Positions 24,883 to 33,589 of a stretch of DNA of 64,000 bases are shown here, piece after piece. Both the position numbers and the translations under genes were made by a program. Positions within the stretch are counted from its first letter, which is position 1; each line of letters starts with the position of its first letter. The DNA comes from Chitinophagaceae bacterium (GTDB taxonomy: Bacteria > Bacteroidota > Bacteroidia > Chitinophagales > Chitinophagaceae). Where the stretch lies: NCBI GenBank assembly GCA_019745155.1, contig JAIETM010000007.1, forward strand, positions 1 to 64,000, given 5' to 3'. A model generated the notes under the pieces. It saw only the letters and a program-made list of their open reading frames with translations. It was not told the origin of the DNA and did not search any database.

Positions 24883-27800
24883 ATGTTTAACAAGTTTATA
24901 CAAAGACCGGTTCTTGCTATTGCCTTATCCGTAGCTATTGTGTTCATGGGTTTATTGGCAATCAAGACCTCGCCGGTTGCACAGTTTCCGGAAATTGCCC
25001 CGCCAAGGGTGAATATATTTATTGAGTTTCCAGGCTCCAATGCAGATGTGTTGGTGAAATCAACGCTAACGATTTTGGAGCGTGCGATCAATGGAGTGCA
25101 GGGTATGCAGTACATGTTGTCTGATGCCACTAGCGCCAGTGAAGCAAGTATTGAAGTCATCTTCGAGCCAGGTACAGATCCTACACTTGCAGCAGTAAGG
25201 GTAAAGTCCAGAGTAGATCAGGTCATGACCAATCTGCCACCACTGGTACAAAGAGAGGGTGTGATTATCTCGCCCCTGCAGCCCAGCATGTTGATGTACC
25301 TCAACCTCTACAGCAATGACAATAGTGTAGATGAGAAATTCCTTTTTAACTATGCCAATACCCATATTCTACCGGAGTTACAGCGTATCAAGGGTATGGG
25401 CTTTGCGCAAGCGATTGGTAGCCGCGCATTTGCTATTCGTGTATGGTTGAATCCTGATAGAATGCGTGCATACAATATCTCAGCAGATGAAGTATTGAAA
25501 GCAATTGATGAACAAAGTGTACTCGCTCGTCCCGGTCGTGTGGGTTTGAGTTCGGGTAAAACAGCACAGTCGCAGGAATATGTGTTTACGTATAAGGGTT
25601 GGTTCAATACCCCTGAACAGTATGAAAATATTGTTATCAAAGCCAGCCCAGATGGGGAGATTCTGAAATTAAAAGATCTCGCGCAGGTAGAAGTGGGTAG
25701 TGAATTCGTAGATATTTATTCTAATAAAGATGGTCACCCTTCAGCTTCCTTGGTATTGAAGCAAAACCCCGGCAGTAATGCCAGAACTGTTATTGAGGAT
25801 GTAAAGGCCAAGTTGGAATCTTTGAAAAAAGACTTCCCGCCTGGTATTGATTATGAAATCAATTATGATGTATCGAAGTTTGTAGATGCTTCAATAGAAA
25901 AGGTATTACATACTTTGTTTGAAGCGTTTATACTGGTGACGATTGTGGTCTTTGTTTTCCTTGGTGATCTGCGTTCAACCTTTATCCCTATTCTGGCTGT
26001 ACCTGTTTCATTGATTGGTGCATTTGTGTTGATGAATGTATTCGGGCTAAGTATTAACCTGATTACATTGTTTGCATTGGTGTTGGCGATTGGTGTAGTA
26101 GTAGATGATGCTATCGTGGTAGTAGAGGCAGTACACGTGAAAATGGAAGAGGAACATCTCTCTCCTTTCGCGGCGGTGAAAAAAGTGATCAGAGAAATCA
26201 GTGGCGCCATCATTGCCATTACGTTGGTGATGACTTCTGTATTTGTGCCGATTGCATTCATGGATGGTCCGGTTGGGGTATTATATCGTCAGTTCTCATT
26301 AACCATGGCAAGTGCCATTGTCATCTCAGGTTTTGTGGCATTAACCTTAACACCTGTTTTGTGTGCAATATTGCTGAAGAATACACATGGAAAGCCTAAG
26401 CGTAAAACGCCGGTTACATTATTTCTTGATTGGTTTAATAAAACTTTTGAGAAAGCAACGGGCAAATACACCAAGTTTCTGCTCTTAATCGTGAATAGAA
26501 AAACGGTGACTTATGGTATTCTATTCTTGTTTGGCTTAGGTATCGTGGGTGTTAATAGAGTATTGCCAGCTGGGTTTATTCCAAGTGAAGATCAGGGGCA
26601 GATATATGCCATCATTCAAACGCCTCCGGGTACAACACTGGAGCGTACCAATGAAATTTCCAGAAAACTGCAGCATTTAGCGAAAGAAGTAGAGGCTGTG
26701 TCTTCTGTTACTTCATTGGCTGGATATGAAATTTTGACGGAAGGCCGCGGTTCTAACGCAGGTACTTGTTTGATCAACCTGAAAGATTGGTCAGAGCGAA
26801 AGCAATCAGTAAAAGAAGTGATCAAAGAGTTAGAAGAGAAGTCAAAAGACTTGCCGGCTAATATCGAATACTTTGAACCCCCTGCTGTTCCTGGCTATGG
26901 TACATCTGATGGTTTTTCACTGCGTTTATTGGATAAGCAAAGTGATGTGGATTATCAGGAATTTGATAGGGTAAATGCTGAATTTCTCGCTGCTTTGAAA
27001 AAGCGAAAAGAATTGGCTGGTCTGTTCGCCTTTTATTCAGCCAAGTATCCACAGTATGAAATTTTTGTAGATAATGCTTTGGCCATGCAGAAGGGTGTGT
27101 CAGTAGGTGATGCAATGGAGAACCTGAATATCATGGTCGGCAGTACGTATGAGCAAGGCTTTATTCGCTTCAATAACTTTTATAAAGTATATACACAGGC
27201 AGGTCCTGAATTCAGGAAGCAACCTTCTGATATCCTGAACATGTATATCAAGAATGATCATGGAGAGATGGTGCCTTATTCTGCGTTCATGAAGATCAAG
27301 AAAACGCAGGGGCCTAATGAGATCTCCCGATATAATCTTTATATCTCCTCCTTAATCAATGGTGTTCCTGCAAAAGGCTATTCATCTGGGGATGCTATTA
27401 ATGCGATCAAAGAAGTAGCTGCGCAGTCCTTACCACGCGGCTATGATATTGCATGGGAAGGTTTGTCATACGATGAAGCCAGAAGAGGTAATGAGGCTTT
27501 GTATATTTTCTTAGTAGTTATCTTCTTTGTTTACCTGATTTTGGCTGCACAATATGAGAGCTTCTTATTGCCCTTTGCTGTGTTGCTATCGATCATCCCG
27601 GGCATATTCGGTTCTTTCTTGCTCTTGAAATCCATGGGTCTGGCGAATGATGTGTATGCGCAAGTTGGCCTGATCATGCTTGTGGGTTTATTAGGAAAGA
27701 ATGCCGTATTGATTGTAGAGTTTGCTGTGCAGAAACACAACAAAGGCATGTCTGTATTTGATGCAGCGATTGAAGGTGCCAAAGCGCGTTTTCGTCCCAT

Positions 27801-28122
27801 CCTGATGACCTCTTTTGCTTTCATTGCAGGGTTAATACCATTGGTTATAGCCAAGGGTGCAGGTGCTATTGGTAACCATACCATTGGTTCTTCTGCATTA
27901 GGTGGTATGTTGTTCGGAACCATCTTCGGTGTAATTGTGGTGCCTGGTCTCTATTACATCTTCGGTAAACTACAGGAAGGCAGACATCTTATTCGCAATG
28001 AAGATGAAAACCCATTGAGCGAAGATTTTGTAGAGTCCAGAAATGAGGCTGCACTTAGTAAGCGCATTCAAAAAATTATCAAACGAATCAGGAAAAATAA
28101 CGATGAAGAAAATAACAGTTAA
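24883..28122 (+). CDS. RND multidrug efflux permease, HAE1/AcrB-like
   Basis: This 1079-residue inner-membrane pump has two repeats of one plus five transmembrane helices and two large periplasmic porter loops. The proton-relay Asp pair is in GVVVDDAIVVVEAV (TM4). The start MFNKFIQRPVLAIALSVAIV and the FIPSEDQGQIYAIIQTPPGTT segment are typical of HAE1 exporters. Substrates cannot be predicted. A charged C-terminal tail ends within the first codons of the TolC-type gene, a 20-bp overlap that suggests translational coupling. Confidence 0.95.
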   Translation: MFNKFIQRPVLAIALSVAIVFMGLLAIKTSPVAQFPEIAPPRVNIFIEFPGSNADVLVKSTLTILERAINGVQGMQYMLSDATSASEASIEVIFEPGTDPTLAAVRVKSRVDQVMTNLPPLVQREGVIISPLQPSMLMYLNLYSNDNSVDEKFLFNYANTHILPELQRIKGMGFAQAIGSRAFAIRVWLNPDRMRAYNISADEVLKAIDEQSVLARPGRVGLSSGKTAQSQEYVFTYKGWFNTPEQYENIVIKASPDGEILKLKDLAQVEVGSEFVDIYSNKDGHPSASLVLKQNPGSNARTVIEDVKAKLESLKKDFPPGIDYEINYDVSKFVDASIEKVLHTLFEAFILVTIVVFVFLGDLRSTFIPILAVPVSLIGAFVLMNVFGLSINLITLFALVLAIGVVVDDAIVVVEAVHVKMEEEHLSPFAAVKKVIREISGAIIAITLVMTSVFVPIAFMDGPVGVLYRQFSLTMASAIVISGFVALTLTPVLCAILLKNTHGKPKRKTPVTLFLDWFNKTFEKATGKYTKFLLLIVNRKTVTYGILFLFGLGIVGVNRVLPAGFIPSEDQGQIYAIIQTPPGTTLERTNEISRKLQHLAKEVEAVSSVTSLAGYEILTEGRGSNAGTCLINLKDWSERKQSVKEVIKELEEKSKDLPANIEYFEPPAVPGYGTSDGFSLRLLDKQSDVDYQEFDRVNAEFLAALKKRKELAGLFAFYSAKYPQYEIFVDNALAMQKGVSVGDAMENLNIMVGSTYEQGFIRFNNFYKVYTQAGPEFRKQPSDILNMYIKNDHGEMVPYSAFMKIKKTQGPNEISRYNLYISSLINGVPAKGYSSGDAINAIKEVAAQSLPRGYDIAWEGLSYDEARRGNEALYIFLVVIFFVYLILAAQYESFLLPFAVLLSIIPGIFGSFLLLKSMGLANDVYAQVGLIMLVGLLGKNAVLIVEFAVQKHNKGMSVFDAAIEGAKARFRPILMTSFAFIAGLIPLVIAKGAGAIGNHTIGSSALGGMLFGTIFGVIVVPGLYYIFGKLQEGRHLIRNEDENPLSEDFVESRNEAALSKRIQKIIKRIRKNNDEENNS

Positions 28123-29527
28123 ATATGTGGTAGCTTTTGTTGTTATCACATGGCTGGGTGGTTGTAAGATTCCTGCTATCACGGGCAAGACAGAAAATAA
28201 AACTGTTCCTGCCGCATATCAGCAATCTACAGACAGCGTTAACTCTGCTACCATTCCTTGGCGTAGTTACTTTAATGATACATACCTCACAGCTTTAATC
28301 GATACCGCACTACACAATAATCAGGAATTGAATATTGTGCTGCGCGAGATTGAAATGAGCAACAATGAGGTAATGGCCAGACGAGGAGAATATTTACCTT
28401 TTGTTCAACTACGTGCAGGTGCTTTAACAGATAAAAATGGGAAGTACACATGGAATGGATTCAACGAAGAAGACTTAAAAACCAATCCAGATAAAGCACC
28501 GAAGTATTACGGCGACTTTGTGTTAGGTGCAACGATGTCTTGGGAGTTGGATGTTTGGAAGAAGTTGCGCACTGCCAAGAAATCAGCTGTGTTGAGGTAT
28601 TTGTCTACTATTGAAGGCAAGAATTTTCTGATCACCAACATTGTTGGAGAGATTGCCAATAGCTATTACGAGTTGATGGCTTTAGATAATCTCTTGGCCA
28701 TTATTCAGCAGAATATTGAACTGCAGAGTACTGCTTTGCAAATTGTGAAGCTGGAAAAAAATGCCGCCAAAGTATCGCAGTTGGCTGTCAACAGGTTTGA
28801 GGGACAATTACTCAACACAAAGAATCTACAGTTTGCCATCAAACAGCAGATTGTAGAAACGGAGAATAGGATTAATCTGCTTACAGGTCGATTTCCTCAG
28901 CCGGTGCCGCGTAATACAGCAGGGTTTAATCAATTGGGTGTAGGTGATGTTGCTGCAGGATTGCCATCACAATTGCTCACCAATAGACCGGATATCCGTC
29001 AGGCAGAATTAGCACTTGCGGCTACAAAGCTGGATGTTCAAGTGGCGAGAGCCAATTTTCTTCCTTCGTTTCGCTTAACTGCGGGTATGGGTTTGAATGC
29101 TTTCAATCCAGCATATGTATTGAGGCCAACCGCATTGATGTATGAACTGGCCGGAGATGCTGTTGCACCATTGATTAATAGAAAAGCGATTGAAGCAACC
29201 TATTTCAATGCTAATGCGAAGCAGGTGCAAGCAGCTTATGAGTATGAACGTACCATTTTGAATGCACACATTGAAGTGGTGAATCAATTATCTGGCATTG
29301 AGCAGTATACCCAAAGTTTTGAGACGAAAGCCAAGGAGGTGGAAATACTAACCCAGTCTATTACGATTTCTAATGACCTCTTTCGTTCTGCAAGGGCAGA
29401 CTATATTGAAGTCTTACTGACACAGAAAGAGGCGTTGGATTCCAGAATTGAACTGATAGAAATCAAGCTTATGCAATTACAGGCCAAGGTGAATATGTAT
29501 AAAGCCTTGGGCGGCGGCTGGAAATAA
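28103..29527 (+). CDS. Outer-membrane efflux lipoprotein, NodT/OprM-like
   Basis: This 474-residue TolC-family channel has a lipoprotein signal (lipobox LGGC) and two OEP repeats of long helices and short beta strands. The conserved LLTNRPDIRQAELALAATK segment is diagnostic for OprM/NodT members. It completes the tripartite exporter with the two upstream genes. ATG 28103 gives the lipoprotein signal and overlaps the permease 3' end by 20 bp. Confidence 0.92.
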   Translation: MKKITVKYVVAFVVITWLGGCKIPAITGKTENKTVPAAYQQSTDSVNSATIPWRSYFNDTYLTALIDTALHNNQELNIVLREIEMSNNEVMARRGEYLPFVQLRAGALTDKNGKYTWNGFNEEDLKTNPDKAPKYYGDFVLGATMSWELDVWKKLRTAKKSAVLRYLSTIEGKNFLITNIVGEIANSYYELMALDNLLAIIQQNIELQSTALQIVKLEKNAAKVSQLAVNRFEGQLLNTKNLQFAIKQQIVETENRINLLTGRFPQPVPRNTAGFNQLGVGDVAAGLPSQLLTNRPDIRQAELALAATKLDVQVARANFLPSFRLTAGMGLNAFNPAYVLRPTALMYELAGDAVAPLINRKAIEATYFNANAKQVQAAYEYERTILNAHIEVVNQLSGIEQYTQSFETKAKEVEILTQSITISNDLFRSARADYIEVLLTQKEALDSRIELIEIKLMQLQAKVNMYKALGGGWK

Positions 29528-29566
29528 GCTTTGTTCTAAGGGCTTACCCCCAAGTCCCGGTACAGT

Positions 29567-29585
29567 GCACAGACCTAGTCTGTGC
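29567..29585 (+). terminator. Palindrome after the RND operon, probable terminator
   Basis: Perfect 8-bp stem GCACAGAC/GTCTGTGC with a 3-base loop. CCGG and CCGG can pair outside it, and GGTATTTTGTTTTT follows. It is placed 39 bp past the efflux operon. The distance of the T-run from the core stem makes termination likely but not certain. Confidence 0.5.
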
Positions 29586-29680
29586 GGCTCCCGGGTATTT
29601 TGTTTTTGATGCATGTCAATTTATTGATTGGCTCTCTTGCATCGAATATGAATTCGTGTAACTTTCTGAAAACTTTGTAT

Positions 29681-30562
29681 ATGCGTAAGCATTGTCTTCG
29701 ATTGGTTTGTCTGCTGTTATTTGTAACTGGTTTTGTTCAAGCACAGGAAGTGATTAAACTCTATCCCGGTAAAGCGCCCGGTTCAGAAGATTGGAATTGG
29801 TCTGAGCAATACTTAGAGAAAAATGCTTGGAATACGCCCATCGTCTATAATGTAGCAGATCCCACATTAACTGTTTTCAAACCGGCAGCAGCTAAAGCTA
29901 ATGGTGCAGCAGTGGTGATTTGTCCCGGTGGTGGTTTTTTGGCACTTTCAATAGAAAGCGAAGGATTTGGTGCAGCACGCTGGCTGGCCGAAAAAGGGGT
30001 TACCTGTTTTGTGCTCAAGTATCGTTTGGCCAAAGCATCGGGTAATGACCCCATCAAGGATTTTACAGCTTCTTTTACAGATAAATCCATTCAAAGCAGA
30101 CAACAAGCATCTATACCGCTGGGTATTGCTGATGGAAAAGCAGCAATTGCTTATGTGCGTTCGCATGCAGCGGACTTTGGTATTGATCCAAAACGAATTG
30201 GTATCATGGGTTTTTCTGCTGGCGGTACTGTGGCTGGCAGCGCCTTATTTGGTTATACCCCTGAGAACAAGCCTGATTTTGCTGCACCTATTTATGCTTT
30301 TTTGCCTCCTGATATGCAAGGCACTGTTGCTGCCGATGCCCCACCGCTGTTTCTGACAGTGGCATCTAACGATCAGCTAAACCTGCAGGACCATTCTGTG
30401 GCATTATATACTAAGTGGAATACCGCCAAAAAGCCGGTAGAATTGCATGCTTATGCCAGCGGCGGACATGGATTTGGCGTTAAGCAACAGCAATTACCCA
30501 GCGATTCTTGGATAGAAAGGTTCTGGGAATGGCTGCAAAATCAGGGTTTTACGAAGAAATAA
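29681..30562 (+). CDS. Secreted alpha/beta-hydrolase (acetyl-esterase-like)
   Basis: A signal peptide (MRKHCLRLVCLLLFVTGFVQAQ) precedes an alpha/beta-hydrolase of 293 residues in total. The oxyanion-hole motif CPGGGF (HGGG-type), the nucleophile elbow GFSAGG and the terminal His in GGHGFG are all visible. It resembles xylan or carbohydrate acetyl esterases and carboxylesterases common in Bacteroidota. A role in polysaccharide deacetylation is plausible, but no polysaccharide locus is nearby. ATG 29681 is preferred over the frame from 29582, which crosses the palindrome region. Confidence 0.82.
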   Translation: MRKHCLRLVCLLLFVTGFVQAQEVIKLYPGKAPGSEDWNWSEQYLEKNAWNTPIVYNVADPTLTVFKPAAAKANGAAVVICPGGGFLALSIESEGFGAARWLAEKGVTCFVLKYRLAKASGNDPIKDFTASFTDKSIQSRQQASIPLGIADGKAAIAYVRSHAADFGIDPKRIGIMGFSAGGTVAGSALFGYTPENKPDFAAPIYAFLPPDMQGTVAADAPPLFLTVASNDQLNLQDHSVALYTKWNTAKKPVELHAYASGGHGFGVKQQQLPSDSWIERFWEWLQNQGFTKK

Positions 30563-30659
30563 ATTTTATTGCGCTAAAATTTTATTGAAAATCAATTAGT
30601 TGCAAAGATGCGCTAAAAAATAATCTCCATTTTCTTTGGTGAAACGGCCTGGTGGTGCC

Positions 30660-30731
30660 TACCTTTGCCGTCCGAAATTTTTCGGAAGCAATCCGGTGGG
30701 TTAGCGCCGGTTCACCTAAAATGTTTTTAAT
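30660..30731 (+). promoter_or_regulatory. rplM promoter and structured 5' leader
   Basis: A perfect -7 element TACCTTTGC (30660-30668) is followed by two hairpins. The first is TCCGAA/TTCGGA (30671-30686, ATTT loop). The second is CCGGTG/CGCCGG (30693-30710, one G-U pair, GGTTAG loop). The position upstream of rplM-rpsI suggests an autoregulatory ribosomal-protein leader. Confidence 0.6.
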
Positions 30732-31175
30732 ATGAGTAAACTTCATTTCACCACCAAGCATGCGAATGCGGCTACCGTGCAACGCAATTGGTACGTTGTA
30801 GACGGTACTAATCAAACCGTGGGTCGTATGTGTTCTAAGATTGCAGCTGTTCTCCGTGGTAAGAACAAAGCGTATTACACGCCTCACGTTGATTGTGGTG
30901 ATTACGTAATCGTGATCAATGCAGACAAGGTTGTTTTCACTGGTAACAAGTTTGAAGACAAAGTGTATCAGAACTTCTCTGGTTATCCAGGCGGTCTGAA
31001 AGAAGAAATCGCTAAGGATTTGCTGAAGCGTCGTCCTGAAGTGGTTGTAGAAAGAGCGGTAAAAGGTATGTTACCTAAAAACCGTCTGGGCCGTAAGATG
31101 TACAAGAAGCTGTTTGTATATGCAGGTAGCAGCCATGCGCACACTGCACAGAATCCCAAAGAGCTGAAATTCTAA
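30732..31175 (+). CDS. rplM: 50S ribosomal protein L13
   Basis: This 147-residue protein is recognised by WYVVDGTNQTVGRMCSKIA, the HVDCGDYVIVINADK segment and the VKGMLPKNRLGRKMYKKL block. It is an early assembly protein of the large subunit. It is the first gene of the universal rplM-rpsI pair, with rpsI 27 bp downstream. The structured leader upstream suggests feedback control. Confidence 0.97.
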   Translation: MSKLHFTTKHANAATVQRNWYVVDGTNQTVGRMCSKIAAVLRGKNKAYYTPHVDCGDYVIVINADKVVFTGNKFEDKVYQNFSGYPGGLKEEIAKDLLKRRPEVVVERAVKGMLPKNRLGRKMYKKLFVYAGSSHAHTAQNPKELKF

Positions 31176-31202
31176 TTCCAACAACATTCCAAATACAGAT
31201 AA

Positions 31203-31592
31203 ATGGAAAAACAAAAAAACGCAGTTGGTCGTCGTAAAGAAGCGGTTACCCGTGTGTTCATCAGCAAGGGTGACGGTAAGATCACTGTAAACGACAAGGA
31301 TTATAAAGAATATTTTCCGCTGGTATACCTGCAGAATCAGGTAGAAGCGCCTTTAAAGACTGCCGATGTGGTAGGTAAGTTTGATGTACTCATCAACGCT
31401 GCCGGTGGTGGTCTGAAAGGTCAGGCTGAAGCTGCAAAATTGGGTATTGCCCGTGCATTGCTCGAGATCAACCCAGAGTTCCGTCCTGCTTTGAAAGCAG
31501 CCGGTTACCTGAAGCGTGATCCGCGTGGTGTTGAGCGTAAGAAGTTCGGTCACAAAAAGGCCCGCAGAAGCTTCCAGTTCAGCAAGCGTTAA
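31203..31592 (+). CDS. rpsI: 30S ribosomal protein S9
   Basis: This 129-residue small-subunit protein has a C-terminal tail reaching the P-site tRNA. Signature motifs are GRRKEAVTRVF at the N-terminus, GGGLKGQAEA and the basic end KKARRSFQFSKR with the conserved terminal Lys-Arg. It is cotranscribed with rplM. Confidence 0.97.
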   Translation: MEKQKNAVGRRKEAVTRVFISKGDGKITVNDKDYKEYFPLVYLQNQVEAPLKTADVVGKFDVLINAAGGGLKGQAEAAKLGIARALLEINPEFRPALKAAGYLKRDPRGVERKKFGHKKARRSFQFSKR

Positions 31593-31604
31593 TCGCAGCA
31601 ATGT

Positions 31605-31650
31605 CCATGGTCCATTGTCGATGGTCCATGGTTCGCGAGACTATCGACAA
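31605..31650. repeat. Intergenic repeat cluster between rpsI and rpsB
   Basis: ATGGTCCAT occurs twice (31607-31615 and 31621-31629) inside near-perfect inverted arms CCATGGTCCAT/ATGGTCCATGG. A second, perfect 8-bp inverted repeat TTGTCGAT (31615-31622)/ATCGACAA (31643-31650) overlaps it. The set ends just before the rpsB promoter. It may terminate rplM-rpsI transcripts, act as an operator or be a dispersed intergenic repeat. Confidence 0.5.
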
Positions 31651-31652
31651 AC

Positions 31653-31660
31653 TAATTTTG
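31653..31660 (+). promoter_or_regulatory. -7 element TAATTTTG for rpsB-tsf
   Basis: Perfect TAnnTTTG, 22 bases before the rpsB ATG at 31683. It shows that rpsB-tsf has its own promoter. Confidence 0.55.
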
Positions 31661-31682
31661 AAACTTTTATACAAATCATACA

Positions 31683-32543
31683 ATGGAAAATAACACTTCA
31701 TTGCAACAGCAATTACTCGAAGCCGGTGTACATTTTGGTCACCTGCGTAAGAAGTGGAACCCCAAGATGTTGCCTTATATCTTCGCTGAGAAGAAAGGTA
31801 TTCACATCATTGACCTGAACAAAACTGTTGATCACCTGCAGGAAGCTGCAGCTGCTATGAAGCAGATTGCGAAGAGCGGTAAGAAGATCATGTTTGTTGC
31901 TACTAAAAAGCAGGCCAAAGAAATCGTGAGCGAATGTGCTAAGCGTGTAAACATGCCTTATGCTACTGAGCGTTGGTTGGGTGGTATGTTGACAAACTTC
32001 AACACAGTTCGTAAGAGCGTGAAGAAGATGCAGAGCATTGAGAAGATGCTGAACGATGGCAGCGCTGAAAGCCTGACCAAGAAAGAGCGTCTGACATTGA
32101 GCCGCGACAAGGACAAAATGGAAAAAGTACTGGGTGGTATCGCTCAGCTGGGTCGTCTGCCAGCAGCTTTGTTCATCGTTGACATTGGTCACGAGCACAT
32201 CGCTTTGGCTGAAGCCAAGCGCCTGGGTGTAACAACCTTCGGTATGGTAGATACTAATTGCGATCCTAACAAAGTAGACTTCGCTATTCCTGCGAATGAC
32301 GATGCTACCAAGAGTATCGCAATCATCACCAACTACATCACTGCAGCAATCGCTGAAGGTCTGGCTGAGCGTCAGGCTTCAAAAGATGATGATGATTCTT
32401 CTGATGATACCAACGAGAACGAGCGTAAAGCTGCGCGTCTGTTGGCTGAAGCTGAAGCAGAATCTGGCCGTGGTGGTAAGGGTCGTGGTGGTAACGCACC
32501 TAAGCGTCGCGTTCCTGCTACACGCAGACCAGCTGGTAAATAA
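31683..32543 (+). CDS. rpsB: 30S ribosomal protein S2 with extended C-terminal tail
   Basis: The core S2 domain is clear (LLEAGVHFGHLRKKWNPKM at the N-terminus; RWLGGMLTNFNTV; FIVDIGHEHIALAEAKRLG). The 286-residue protein is about 45 longer than E. coli S2. The extra C-terminus contains an acidic run (KDDDDSSDDTNENE), then SGRGGKGRGGNAPKRR and a basic end. The tail is low-complexity and probably flexible. The gene is followed by tsf, the universal rpsB-tsf order. Confidence 0.97.
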   Translation: MENNTSLQQQLLEAGVHFGHLRKKWNPKMLPYIFAEKKGIHIIDLNKTVDHLQEAAAAMKQIAKSGKKIMFVATKKQAKEIVSECAKRVNMPYATERWLGGMLTNFNTVRKSVKKMQSIEKMLNDGSAESLTKKERLTLSRDKDKMEKVLGGIAQLGRLPAALFIVDIGHEHIALAEAKRLGVTTFGMVDTNCDPNKVDFAIPANDDATKSIAIITNYITAAIAEGLAERQASKDDDDSSDDTNENERKAARLLAEAEAESGRGGKGRGGNAPKRRVPATRRPAGK

Positions 32544-32557
32544 TTGATCAGATAGTG

Positions 32558-32603
32558 ATTGGGTCATTAGTCATTCAGTACACTGTTTGATTATTGACCC
32601 AAT
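32558..32603. repeat. Perfect 9-bp inverted repeat between rpsB and tsf
   Basis: ATTGGGTCA (32558-32566) pairs with TGACCCAAT (32595-32603) across a 28-base loop. No T-run follows, so it is not a standard terminator. It could be a leader structure for tsf, a processing site or a partial terminator. Confidence 0.5.
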
Positions 32604-32642
32604 TCGCATATATCTCTACATAACATCTTAAACATAATTATT

Positions 32643-33482
32643 ATGAGTACAGCCGTAGCTATTACAGCCGCTGATATCAACAAGCTCCGTCAGGCCACAG
32701 GTGCCGGTATGATGGATTGTCGCAAAGCATTAACAGAAACCAATGGCGATTTTGAAGCAGCTATCGACTGGTTGCGTAAGCAGGGTCAGAAAGTTGCAGC
32801 AAAGCGTAGCGATCGTGAAGCAAAAGAAGGTGTGGTAATTGCCAAGACTTCTGCTGATAACAAAACTGGTTTCGTTGTATGTATCAGTTGCGAAACTGAT
32901 TTCGTGAGCAAGAATGCTGATTTCGTTGCATTTGCACAGAGCATTGCAGACGCAGCTGTTGCAAACGATGTGAAGAACGCTGAAGAACTGAACGAAGTAA
33001 CCATCAATGGTGCTAAGGTTGCTGATATGATCAACGACAAGCTGGCTGCCATCGGTGAAAAGATTGGTGTTGCTAAGTTTGAGCGAGTAGAAGCACCTTA
33101 TGTAGCTTCTTATATCCACGGTGCTTACAGAATGGGTGTATTGGTTGCCTTGAACAAAGAAGCAGCTGAAGCTGGTAAGGATGTAGCGATGCAGATTGCT
33201 GCGATGAATCCGCTGGCTGTAGATGCAAACAGCATTCCTGCTGAAACCATCGAAAGAGAGAGAGCCATTGTTATCGAGACAATGAAAGCTGATCCTAAGA
33301 TGGCTGGTAAGCCTGATGAAATGCTGTCTAAGATTGCTGAAGGTAAACTGAATGCATTCTTCAAAGAGAACACTTTGTTGGCACAGCCTTTCGTAAAGGA
33401 TGGCGGCATCACTGTAGAAGCTTACCTGAAGTCTGCAGGCGACGTAACAGTAAACGCTTTCAAGCGCGTAGCACTGGGTTAA
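32643..33482 (+). CDS. tsf: Elongation factor Ts
   Basis: This 279-residue nucleotide-exchange factor for EF-Tu has the N-terminal UBA-like helix with [16 protein letters not shown]. The core motif CETDFVSKN follows, then the dimerisation subdomain and the C-terminal module. The length is normal. A strong terminator follows 26 bp after the stop. Confidence 0.97.
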   Translation: MSTAVAITAADINKLRQATGAGMMDCRKALTETNGDFEAAIDWLRKQGQKVAAKRSDREAKEGVVIAKTSADNKTGFVVCISCETDFVSKNADFVAFAQSIADAAVANDVKNAEELNEVTINGAKVADMINDKLAAIGEKIGVAKFERVEAPYVASYIHGAYRMGVLVALNKEAAEAGKDVAMQIAAMNPLAVDANSIPAETIERERAIVIETMKADPKMAGKPDEMLSKIAEGKLNAFFKENTLLAQPFVKDGGITVEAYLKSAGDVTVNAFKRVALG

Positions 33483-33508
33483 TTCGATACAAGTATATCG
33501 GTATATTG

Positions 33509-33534
33509 AAAAGGGACGCAACTGCGTCCCTTTT
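33509..33534 (+). terminator. Rho-independent terminator after tsf
   Basis: Perfect 11-bp stem AAAAGGGACGC/GCGTCCCTTTT with an AACT loop and a continuing T-run. It lies inside the longer pyrH frame and shows that pyrH starts downstream. Confidence 0.85.
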
Positions 33535-33589
33535 TCGTTTGGCATTATTTCAAAAAAACAGGTTCTTTGCAGCGAAACAACTGCACAAC

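Noticed and set aside
25863-26261. Minus-strand ORFs inside the RND permease
   Set aside because: Thr/Asn/Ile-rich shadow frames with no start context or domain; several similar ones occur in all long genes here.
28103-28122. Programmed frameshift joining the RND permease and the TolC-type protein
   Set aside because: The downstream gene has its own ATG and lipoprotein signal; the overlap is ordinary operon coupling.
32730-33545. Long minus-strand ORF opposite tsf
   Set aside because: Its translation is Cys/Ser-rich without a recognisable domain, and tsf on the other strand is unambiguous.
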